Positions 24,867 to 32,244 of a DNA stretch of 38,588 nucleotides are shown here, one piece after another. The stretch covers positions 1-38,588 of the forward strand of contig CAMOIX010000020.1 in NCBI GenBank assembly GCA_946616365.1. The letters are read 5' to 3'. The stretch is from AC2028 sp002373595 (GTDB lineage Bacteria > Bacillota > Clostridia > Lachnospirales > Lachnospiraceae). Every line of letters begins with the position of its first letter. Within the stretch, counting starts at the first letter, position 1. The notes beneath the pieces are model-generated. The model was not told the DNA's origin. It made no database searches and saw nothing but the letters and a program-made list of their open reading frames with translations. Position numbers and translations under genes: made by a program.

Positions 24867-27221
24867 ATGGAGATCGATGGCGTCTTAGAAAACGTCGATA
24901 AACTTTACAGCGAGAATCGCAGCATAGAGGCAGAGGGGCTTTTGCTCGACTCTGCCGCTGCTTTGTTGGAAGAAAATGACGAGCCCAATCTCTTACGTAT
25001 CCTGAACGAACTTCTCGGACTTTACAGAGAGACATCACAATTTGAAAAAGCATACGGGATAGCGAGGAATGCCATACTTGTGGCAGACAATTTCCTCCCG
25101 GAAGAGAGTATTCCTTATGCCACCACGCTCTTAAATGTCGCTACGGTTTACAGGACCGGAGGCAGGCTCGATGAATCTCTTGAGTGTTACAAGCGTGTGG
25201 AGAAGATCTATTCATCGATCCTCACCTCGGACAGCATGCTCTTTGCAAGTCTCTACAACAACGAGGCACTTCTTTTTCAGGAACTTGGAGATTTTGATGC
25301 GGCAAAAGACAGGCTCGAAAAAGCACTCTCTATAGTGACTCTCAAAGGGGAGGTCTACGAGGAAGCCGTATCGAGAGCAAATCTCGCAGGAACATATATA
25401 CAGCTCGGAAAACCCGAGGCGGCTCTGGATCAGGCTAAAAGATCCATCGCTCTTTTTGAAGAACAGGGTGTGGAAGATCAGCATCTGTGCGCAGCTTATT
25501 CGGCGCTTGGAAGCTATCATTACATAAACGGCGAATTTGAAACTGCGGCCGGAATATTTAAGAAGGCCATGGATATAATGGAGCGGGCTCTCGGACGAAA
25601 TGCTTATTACGAGAGACTCGCCGAAAACCACGAGGCGTGTCTTGCCGCGACAAGCAGCAAGGGTGCATATGCGAACGGGATCAGCGCGGACCGCGATGAT
25701 CCTGTCGGATCCGAAACCGGTGACACGGGAGCCGGATTCAGAAAAGGCGCAGATATCTGCAGAGCTTATTATGAGAGTTACGGAGCTCTGATGATCAGAT
25801 CGAAGTTCCCGGAGTATGAGGGGAAGATAGCGGTCGGCCTGGCAGGAGAGGGATCCGATGCATTCGGATATGATGACGCTTCATCCGCAGATCATGATTG
25901 GGGGCCTTCGTTTTGCATGTGGGTGAGCGATGAGACCTACGATGCGATCGGAGAGGAACTTCGGAAGGCATACGATGAACTGCCGGATGAGTTTGAGGGA
26001 ATAAAAAGAGCACGTACCGCACAGGGTGCTTCGAGACGGGGCGTGTGCAGGATAGGTGATTTCTACGGCAGACTGATCGGCGCGAAAAAATACGAAGATA
26101 TTGATTGGACAAGCGTATCCGATGCTTCACTGGCTGCAGCGGTAAACGGCGAAGTATACAGGGATGACGAAGGCGTATTTACCGCCTTCAGAGACAGATT
26201 AAAAGAAGGATATCCGGAACATATACTCTACGCAAAACTGGCGGAGAGCTGTGGCAGATTTTCACAGACCGGACAGTACAATTATTTCCGCATGAAGCAA
26301 AGAGGAGATCTTCTCACCGCGGATATGATGCTTTCCGATGCAATAAGAGAAGCGATGAAGATCGGGTATTACATGAACGGTCTTTACCCTCCTCACGATA
26401 AATGGCTCAGAAAGGGCCTTGAGTCCGTACAGAACGGCGACGAGCTCCTGGGACTTATCGAGAGAATGAAACGCGAGCCTGACGCTTCGGATATGGTTGG
26501 AGCATTCATCGCATTATGTCTCTATAAGAGAGGACTCATCAGTGATATAGACAGTTATATCGATCATCACACCGAGGAACTCATTGAGAAGTCTCTCTAC
26601 AGCAGAGAGAGTAACGATGAACTTGCAATGGATATAGCGCGTATGGAATTCGCTGCATTTGACAAGGTGCAGAATGAAGGCGGACGCGCATCGTGCCAGG
26701 ATGACTGGCCTACATTTCAGATAATGAGAAGGAGTCAGTATCTCACATGGTCGAGAGCAATGCTCCTTCAGTACATATATGATTTCGACAGAGAGATGAG
26801 ACTGGGGCACAATCTCATCACGGAGAAATACGGGAGGATGATGGAATACACAGCTCCCGAGAAGTATGAAGAGATAAAGGATAATTTCCCCGCACTCAGC
26901 GAAGAGAAACGTGCGATCATCGATCAGATCGTGATGCTGCAGGTTCAGTGGATGGAAGAATTCGCTTCGGAGTATCCGCTGATGGCATCAAGGGCGAGGA
27001 CTATACATACTTACGAAGAGAGTGCGTATGATACTTCATACGAGACATATCTGCGCGGAGAGATAAGCACTTATTCAGACAAGATGCTCGAGCTCTATGC
27101 CGGTTTTATCGTGGAGCATGCAAAAAGCGGCAGCAACCTTGCAAGAGAGACGATGGAGATAAGTGCGAAACTGTACGGGTATGAGAGTCTGGATGCGGCA
27201 GAGAAGTTTTTAAAAATGTAA
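24867..27221 (+). CDS. TPR protein with C-terminal DUF4037 domain
   Basis: The 784-residue protein begins directly after the stop of the EAL-HDOD gene. Residues 1-260 are tetratricopeptide repeats (for example LLNVATVYRTGGRLDESLEC, ANLAGTYIQLGKPEAALDQA), a scaffold for partner proteins. After a Gly/Asp-rich linker, the second half from about residue 310 is DUF4037, with GLAGEGSDAFGYDD and SADHDWGPSF. This Gly-Ser and Asp-rich pattern resembles the active site of nucleotidyltransferases, so an enzyme role is possible but not shown. The C-terminal 400 residues are mostly helical. No export signal. Coupling to the HDOD gene implies a shared pathway, perhaps signalling. Confidence 0.87.
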   Translation: MEIDGVLENVDKLYSENRSIEAEGLLLDSAAALLEENDEPNLLRILNELLGLYRETSQFEKAYGIARNAILVADNFLPEESIPYATTLLNVATVYRTGGRLDESLECYKRVEKIYSSILTSDSMLFASLYNNEALLFQELGDFDAAKDRLEKALSIVTLKGEVYEEAVSRANLAGTYIQLGKPEAALDQAKRSIALFEEQGVEDQHLCAAYSALGSYHYINGEFETAAGIFKKAMDIMERALGRNAYYERLAENHEACLAATSSKGAYANGISADRDDPVGSETGDTGAGFRKGADICRAYYESYGALMIRSKFPEYEGKIAVGLAGEGSDAFGYDDASSADHDWGPSFCMWVSDETYDAIGEELRKAYDELPDEFEGIKRARTAQGASRRGVCRIGDFYGRLIGAKKYEDIDWTSVSDASLAAAVNGEVYRDDEGVFTAFRDRLKEGYPEHILYAKLAESCGRFSQTGQYNYFRMKQRGDLLTADMMLSDAIREAMKIGYYMNGLYPPHDKWLRKGLESVQNGDELLGLIERMKREPDASDMVGAFIALCLYKRGLISDIDSYIDHHTEELIEKSLYSRESNDELAMDIARMEFAAFDKVQNEGGRASCQDDWPTFQIMRRSQYLTWSRAMLLQYIYDFDREMRLGHNLITEKYGRMMEYTAPEKYEEIKDNFPALSEEKRAIIDQIVMLQVQWMEEFASEYPLMASRARTIHTYEESAYDTSYETYLRGEISTYSDKMLELYAGFIVEHAKSGSNLARETMEISAKLYGYESLDAAEKFLKM

Positions 27222-27262
27222 ATAATTGTTCAGTACATATACACACGGAGGTTTTTTTAGGA

Positions 27263-28330
27263 ATGGAAATGACACTGCGCTGGTACGGCAGCAAATTCGA
27301 TACCGTAACACTTAAGCAGATAAGACAGATCCCGGGCGTTACGGGAGTCATAACGACACTGTATGACGCTCAGGCAGGAGAACTGTGGACCAGGGACAGG
27401 ATCAAAGCTCTCAAGGACGAAGTAAATGCTTCCGGTTTGCATATATCCGGTATCGAGAGCGTCAATGTAAGTGATGCGATAAAGACTGCAGGCCCTGAAA
27501 GAGATGAGCACATAGACAACTACATCAAGACTCTGGAGAATCTCGGAGAAGAAGATATACATCTCGTATGCTACAACTTTATGCCGGTCTTTGACTGGAC
27601 CAGGACCGAACTTGCGAGAGTGCGTCCCGACGGATCAACCGTACTCGCATATAATCAGGCAGCTGTCGATGCGATAAAGCCGGAAGAGATGTTTGATAAA
27701 CTCTCGGGAGATACCAACGGCAGCATAATGCCCGGATGGGAGCCTGAGAGAATGGTACATGTAAAGGAACTCTTTGAGCTCTACTCTGACATAGACGAGG
27801 AGAAACTCTTTGAGAATCTGTTCTATTTCTTAAGAGCTATCATGCCGGTTTGTGACAAATACGATATCAAGATGGCTATACATCCCGATGATCCCGCTTG
27901 GAGCGTATTCGGACTCCCCAGGATCATCATCAACAAAAAGAACATACTCCGTATGACTGGCACTGTAGACAATGTGCATAATGGTGTGACCTTCTGCTCC
28001 GGTTCATACGGTACCAATCTCGAGAACGATCTCCCCGATATGATCAGATCGCTCAAGGGAAGGATACATTTCGCACATGTAAGAAATCTTAAGTTTAATT
28101 CGCAGTCGGATTTCGAGGAATCCGCACATCTTTCATCCGACGGAACCTTTGATATGTATGAAATCATGAAAGCGCTCTACGATATCGGTTTTGACGGACC
28201 GATCAGACCCGACCACGGAAGAATGATATGGGACGAGGTGGCCATGCCCGGATACGGACTCTACGACAGAGCGCTCGGAGCTACATATCTCAACGGTTTG
28301 TGGGAAGCAATAGTAAAGAACAACAGATAA
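27263..28330 (+). CDS. uxuA: Mannonate dehydratase
   Basis: UxuA removes water from D-mannonate to give 2-keto-3-deoxygluconate in hexuronate (glucuronate) breakdown. The 355-residue protein starts MEMTLRWYGSKFDTV and shows the TIM-barrel family hallmarks: RQIPGVTGVITTLYD, VCYNFMPVFDWTRTEL with the metal-binding cysteine, AIHPDDPAW and HFAHVRN with metal histidines. The length is normal. GGAGG lies 11 nt before the ATG at 27263, though a second ATG two codons later cannot be excluded. uxuB follows after 41 nt. The upstream isomerase (uxaC) and the KDG kinase are not in the window. Confidence 0.96.
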   Translation: MEMTLRWYGSKFDTVTLKQIRQIPGVTGVITTLYDAQAGELWTRDRIKALKDEVNASGLHISGIESVNVSDAIKTAGPERDEHIDNYIKTLENLGEEDIHLVCYNFMPVFDWTRTELARVRPDGSTVLAYNQAAVDAIKPEEMFDKLSGDTNGSIMPGWEPERMVHVKELFELYSDIDEEKLFENLFYFLRAIMPVCDKYDIKMAIHPDDPAWSVFGLPRIIINKKNILRMTGTVDNVHNGVTFCSGSYGTNLENDLPDMIRSLKGRIHFAHVRNLKFNSQSDFEESAHLSSDGTFDMYEIMKALYDIGFDGPIRPDHGRMIWDEVAMPGYGLYDRALGATYLNGLWEAIVKNNR

Positions 28331-28371
28331 AAAGATAAATGACACTGGCGTCATAATTTTGGAGGCTCGGT

Positions 28372-30009
28372 ATGATACTGAATCAAAAAAGTATAACTGA
28401 AAGCAAGGACGAGTGGATCGCAAAGGGATATAAACTCCCTGCATTTGACCGTGATGCGATGATCGCCTACACCAAAGCAAATCCCGAGTGGATACATTTC
28501 GGCGCAGGCAATATATTCAGAGCTTTTCAGGCCAATCTTTCCCAGAAGATGCTTGAGCAGGGATCGGCGAAAGCAGGTCTTACCGTAGCCGAAGGATATG
28601 ATTACGAGATAATAGAGAAACAGTACAGACCGCAGGATGAGCTTTCCGTTCTTGTTACACTCAAGAGCGACGGTGCCATAGAAAAGACTGTTATCGGAAG
28701 TATCGCAGAGTCTCTCATACTGAATTCGGATAATGAAAAGGAGTTCGGAAGATTAAAAGAGATCTTCACGAAGCCCTCTCTCAAGATGGCAACCTTTACC
28801 ATCACCGAGAAAGGATATGTTGTAAAAAATGCCGAAGGAGCGCTTCTTCCCGCTACGGCAGCAGATGTAAAGACAGGCCCCGAAAAGCCGGGAAGCTATA
28901 TAGGCAAGGTGGCATCGCTCCTGTATGCGAGATTTAAAGCAGGTGCACTTCCCATAGCAATGGTGAGCACGGACAACTGTTCACACAACGGTGACAAACT
29001 CTATGCGGCAATAGAAGCCTTTGCGGAAGGATGGGAGAGCGAAGGTGTATGTGATAAAGGATTTAAAGAATATATAAATGACAGATCAAAGGTCAGCTTC
29101 CCCTGGTCGATGATAGATAAGATCACGCCCCGTCCCGATCCTTCTGTCGAGAAGATACTGACGGATGACGGACTTTCGGGAGTTCATCCCGAGGTCACAT
29201 CCAAGGGAACCTTCGTCGCACCGTTCGTAAATGCGGAGGAGAGCGAATACCTTGTAATAGAGGATGCTTTCCCGAACGGAAGACCTGCTCTTGAAAAAGT
29301 CGGAGTCATATTTACGCAAAGGGAGACGGTAGACAAAGTTGAGAGAATGAAGGTATGTACCTGTCTCAATCCTCTTCATACCGCTCTTGCAGTCATGGGA
29401 TGTCTGCTCGGATTTACCAGGATCTCGGATGAGATGAAGGATCCCGAGCTTAAGAGCCTTGTGGAGATAATAGGATATAAAGAGGGACTGCCCGTTGTGA
29501 CCGATCCCGGAGTCATCGATCCGAAGGCGTTCATAGATACCGTACTCGGGGTCAGGGTTCCCAATCCATTCATGCCCGATACTCCGCAGAGGATAGCAAC
29601 AGATACTTCGCAGAAGATCCCCATCAGGTTCGGAGAGACCATCAAGGCTTATATGGCGGACAGCGCCAGAGATGTAAATGATCTGAAACTTATACCTCTC
29701 GTGCTTGCGGGATGGCTTAGATATCTCACGGGTATAGATGATAATGGAGAAGCTTTCGAGCTCTCTTCGGATCCTCTTCTCGATAAGTTAAAGCCCTACT
29801 CCGACAAGCTTACACTTGGTGCCGGAATGAGCGCGGATGACTGCAAAGTTGCCGTTCTTCCTCTCCTCGAGGATGCTTCGATCTTTGGAGTCAGCCTGAC
29901 TGAAGCGGGACTTGCGGACAGGGTTTGCGGATATTTGTCAGAACTTTTGGCAGGACCCGGTGCAGTCAGAGATACGCTCAGGAAATATGCAAGTTGCACA
30001 AACCATTAA
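28372..30009 (+). CDS. uxuB: D-mannonate oxidoreductase (fructuronate reductase), mannitol dehydrogenase family
   Basis: UxuB reduces D-fructuronate to D-mannonate with NADH, the step before UxuA. The 545-residue protein has the long-chain mannitol dehydrogenase fold: an NAD-binding start IHFGAGNIFRAFQ (about residues 41-53), VSTDNCSHNGD in the middle, the family motif FPWSMIDKITPRPDP, and the helical substrate domain with LNPLHTALAVMGCLLG. The family also contains mannitol dehydrogenases and altronate oxidoreductases; pairing with uxuA makes the fructuronate reductase call the best one. GGAGG lies 9 nt before the ATG. No clear terminator follows it. Confidence 0.9.
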   Translation: MILNQKSITESKDEWIAKGYKLPAFDRDAMIAYTKANPEWIHFGAGNIFRAFQANLSQKMLEQGSAKAGLTVAEGYDYEIIEKQYRPQDELSVLVTLKSDGAIEKTVIGSIAESLILNSDNEKEFGRLKEIFTKPSLKMATFTITEKGYVVKNAEGALLPATAADVKTGPEKPGSYIGKVASLLYARFKAGALPIAMVSTDNCSHNGDKLYAAIEAFAEGWESEGVCDKGFKEYINDRSKVSFPWSMIDKITPRPDPSVEKILTDDGLSGVHPEVTSKGTFVAPFVNAEESEYLVIEDAFPNGRPALEKVGVIFTQRETVDKVERMKVCTCLNPLHTALAVMGCLLGFTRISDEMKDPELKSLVEIIGYKEGLPVVTDPGVIDPKAFIDTVLGVRVPNPFMPDTPQRIATDTSQKIPIRFGETIKAYMADSARDVNDLKLIPLVLAGWLRYLTGIDDNGEAFELSSDPLLDKLKPYSDKLTLGAGMSADDCKVAVLPLLEDASIFGVSLTEAGLADRVCGYLSELLAGPGAVRDTLRKYASCTNH

Positions 30010-30339
30010 ACATCACCTGAGATTTCATTAGAGAGCATATGTGTTTTTATCCACTTGATTTTTTATAAAAATGCAAGAAATACGCCCTTATGCACGACAT
30101 TATACACTTTATCCACATAAAATGAGGGTTAATAAGCGGATAAATTATGGAAACTTCTCGAACGTGCGTTTTGGCAAAATAGATAAAAAACAGCCATAAA
30201 ATAACAGAGATAACCCTAAAAATATGTTGCGACAATTATCCGAATTGTTGGAAAATTCACTGCAACTATGATAAAATGAGACTGCAGAGGCTGTGTTTAC
30301 ACATAACCTATGCTATATAAAAACAAGGAGGTAATGCGT
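30010..30339. other. AT-rich intergenic region with DnaA-box-like sites
   Basis: No gene is visible in this 330-bp gap. It holds a perfect DnaA box TTATCCACA (30109-30117) and a near-perfect TTATCCACT (30047-30055) in the same direction 62 bp apart, plus weaker matches (TTATCCGAA near 30234 and a minus-strand TTATCCGCT near 30133). The promoter of hpf sits at its right end. No replication gene is nearby. Confidence 0.4.
30245..30272 (+). promoter_or_regulatory. Promoter for hpf
   Basis: TTGTTG (30245-30250), a 16-nt spacer and TATGAT (30267-30272) are placed about 65 nt before the hpf start. Match to the vegetative consensus is good at -10 and fair at -35. Confidence 0.5.
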
Positions 30340-30864
30340 ATGAAATTCGACATTATCGGAAGGAACATTGATGTAACACCCGGACTTCGCAGTGCGGTGG
30401 AGGACAAGATCGGAAAACTCGAGAAATATTTTTCCGATGAGACGGTAGTCCACGTAGCACTCAGCGTTGAGAAGGATAATCAGAAGATAGAGGTTACCAT
30501 ACCGGTAAAGGGCTCCATTATCCGTTCGGAGCAGGTAAGCAGTGATATGTACGTATCGATAGATCTGGTAGAGGAGATCATCGAGCGTCAGCTTAAAAAG
30601 TACAGAACCAAGCTCATTGACAAGCATCAGGCAGGTGGATTCGACAAGCTCGCATCCATGCCGGATGATGAGGATGAGGAGGAGATCAAGATCGTCAAGA
30701 CCAAGAGATTTGACTTAAAGCCCATGTATGCAGAGGACGCATGTATGCAGATGGATCTGCTCGGACATGATTTCTTTGTATTCATCAATGCCGAGACGGA
30801 CGCTGTAAATGTCGTCTACAAGAGAAAGGGAGATACCTACGGACTCATTGAGCCCGAAGTGTGA
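30340..30864 (+). CDS. hpf: Ribosome hibernation promoting factor, long form
   Basis: HPF binds 30S subunits at the decoding region and makes ribosomes pair into inactive 100S dimers in slow growth. The start at 30340 is chosen because AAGGAGGT (30325-30332) lies 7 nt upstream; ATG codons further upstream sit inside or before this site. The resulting 174-residue protein has the N-terminal S30AE domain (MKFDIIGRNIDVTPGLR, residues 1-95) and, after an acidic linker, the C-terminal dimerisation domain (RFDLKPMYAEDACMQM to GLIEPEV), marking the long form that dimerises ribosomes without RMF. Its TGA stop is part of a sequence shared with the following repeat array. Confidence 0.96.
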   Translation: MKFDIIGRNIDVTPGLRSAVEDKIGKLEKYFSDETVVHVALSVEKDNQKIEVTIPVKGSIIRSEQVSSDMYVSIDLVEEIIERQLKKYRTKLIDKHQAGGFDKLASMPDDEDEEEIKIVKTKRFDLKPMYAEDACMQMDLLGHDFFVFINAETDAVNVVYKRKGDTYGLIEPEV

Positions 30865-30888
30865 TCGCATCGGCGGATTGGAGGTCAC

Positions 30889-30909
30889 ATGAAAAAATAT
30901 GTTCGATAA
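30889..30909 (+). other. Possible mini-ORF (MKKYVR) in repeat copy 1
   Basis: ATG AAA AAA TAT GTT CGA TAA follows GGAGG by 4 nt. The start codon lies at the base of a 14-bp hairpin and the stop codon lies in its loop. It could be a leader-type peptide or a by-product of the repeat; translation is not shown. Confidence 0.3.
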
Positions 30910-31014
30910 CATATTTTTTCATGGCGATTTGTGACAAGCACAAATCTAATGATCGCATCGGCGAATCTGAAATTCGCCTCGCGTGCTCACAAAGTACGTT
31001 CGCAAGGAGGTCAC

Positions 31015-31035
31015 ATGAAAAAATATGTTCGATAA
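31015..31035 (+). other. Possible mini-ORF (MKKYVR) in repeat copy 2
   Basis: This is an exact second copy, 126 bp after the first, preceded by AAGGAGG with the same 4-nt spacing and sitting in the same hairpin. Confidence 0.3.
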
Positions 31036-31144
31036 CATATTTTTTCATGGCGATTTGTGACAAGCACAAATCTAATGATCGCATCGGCGAATCTGAAATT
31101 CGCCTCGCGTGCTCACAAAGTACGTTCGCATAGGAGGTAAGATT

Positions 31145-32047
31145 ATGGCAAATGTAGGATTGTACAATATCGGACAGAATGCCGGAGCAAATGCGGCAAA
31201 GGTGGTCATTCAGAGACCTGAAGCTCCTTCTGCGCAGAAAGCGAATAATATCTCCACGCCCGCAAGGATAAAGAGCGATGATGTCAAAGCTCCCGCTGCG
31301 CAGGAAAAAAGAACTCAGCCGGCTGATAATGTCAGAACGGAGAGAGACACCAGAGCACTCGATGAGGAGCAGGGAAGAGTAGTATCCCGTTCCGATGACG
31401 GCGATACCGTAAGGGTCAGCGAGGTCGGCGAGGAGAAGCTTGAGGATGACAGATTCGGAAAAGTCGTCAGCTTAAATGACGATGATGAAGATGCTGCACA
31501 GACCGTCGGAGAGAAAGCCCGCGAACAGATCCGCGAAGCAGCGGAAAGGACAGCAAACGACGGCGGCAAGGAAACTCAGTCGGCAGCCGAGATGGCCAGG
31601 AAAGCAGAGGAACGCCGTGCACACATCATGGAGAGTATCCGTGAGGAAGGCGTCGGCAGGAATGATGAGAAAGCGCGCACGATAGAGATCGAAGTAAACA
31701 GAGATCTCGACGAAGCAGCAGGAGTAAAGCGCCAGACGAATTCCTTTGCAGGGGTTTCCGATTCGGATTTAGAGAGGATGTATCGCACGGGAGAGATCTC
31801 CAAGGCTGATTATGACAAGGAGATGAATGCCCGCGAAGCAAGAGAGACGGAGCAGGGAGAGAATGCAGCTCAGGTAAGTCAGACTCTTGCAGCGGATCAG
31901 GCACTGCTCAGACAGGCGCAGAACGCAGCCACGGCCATAAATGCAGCGTTTAATGAGGATTCCGCACAGACACCCGATGCTTCCGCCCGTATAAAGGCGA
32001 TGACAGCTATAGAGGATATCGGACTTCCGAATGCAAACGAACTGTAA
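31145..32047 (+). CDS. Uncharacterised hydrophilic, largely disordered protein
   Basis: From the ATG at 31145, 7 nt after AGGAGG, the protein has 300 residues. It starts MANVGLYNIGQNAGANAAK and is rich in Ala, Glu, Asp, Arg and Gln, with almost no hydrophobic core and no cysteine. The middle (about residues 110-180) is a charged helical or coiled-coil stretch; a short motif FAGVSDSDLERMYRTGEIS followed by KADYDKEM looks more ordered and may be the conserved part. There is no signal peptide or membrane helix. It begins immediately after the structured repeat, which supplies its ribosome binding site, and ends before a strong terminator. I do not recognise a family. Confidence 0.75.
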   Translation: MANVGLYNIGQNAGANAAKVVIQRPEAPSAQKANNISTPARIKSDDVKAPAAQEKRTQPADNVRTERDTRALDEEQGRVVSRSDDGDTVRVSEVGEEKLEDDRFGKVVSLNDDDEDAAQTVGEKAREQIREAAERTANDGGKETQSAAEMARKAEERRAHIMESIREEGVGRNDEKARTIEIEVNRDLDEAAGVKRQTNSFAGVSDSDLERMYRTGEISKADYDKEMNAREARETEQGENAAQVSQTLAADQALLRQAQNAATAINAAFNEDSAQTPDASARIKAMTAIEDIGLPNANEL

Positions 32048-32074
32048 GAGGTATCAAATGACCTGAATAACAGG

Positions 32075-32107
32075 CGGGCAACCTTCAAAGGGTTGCCCGT
32101 TTTTTTT
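32075..32107 (+). terminator. Intrinsic terminator after the disordered-protein gene
   Basis: A perfect 9-bp GC-rich stem (32075-32083 with 32091-32099) is followed by eight T (32100-32107). It separates this unit from the butyrate operon. Confidence 0.93.
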
Positions 32108-32154
32108 ATCTGTGAAAACAGCAAAAATTTATTCATTATTCATATTCTTTTTCA

Positions 32155-32183
32155 TTGCATTTACATACCCACTATGCTACAAT
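32155..32183 (+). promoter_or_regulatory. Promoter for the butyrate operon
   Basis: TTGCAT (32155-32160), a 17-nt spacer and TACAAT (32178-32183) form a strong vegetative promoter about 60 nt before the thiolase start codon. The leader is AT-rich and shows no obvious riboswitch or Rex-like palindrome. Confidence 0.75.
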
Positions 32184-32244
32184 GGCAATACGGTGTTAAA
32201 AAAATAACAATCTAGTTTTTATTTTAAATTCCAAGGAGGTTATC

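Larger units (their letters stand above)
30862..31132. repeat. Tandem structured repeat, 126-bp period, two full copies plus a truncated unit
   Basis: Positions 30880-31004 and 31006-31130 are identical over 125 bp (period 126). Each copy contains, in order, a ribosome-binding-like GGAGGTCAC, a 14-bp perfect hairpin (30888-30901 with 30910-30923), an 8-bp hairpin (30926-30933 with 30939-30946), a 7-bp hairpin (30960-30966 with 30972-30978) and a wobble-containing 7-bp hairpin (30981-30987 with 30993-30999). The word TGATCGCATCGGCG occurs three times: at the hpf stop codon (30862) and once in each copy. The copy at the hpf stop appears internally deleted before the first hairpin. The last copy ends in AGGAGG, which serves the next gene. 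Confidence 0.9.

Noticed and set aside
30845..31084. 79-residue minus-strand frame in the same repeat
   Set aside because: It mirrors the palindromic repeat, has no ribosome binding site, and overlaps the end of hpf.
30861..31133. 90-residue open frame across the tandem repeat
   Set aside because: It is open only because the 126-bp period is a multiple of three. The same region is also open on the minus strand, has several hairpins and gives a duplicated peptide without codon bias. I treat it as a repeat, not a gene.
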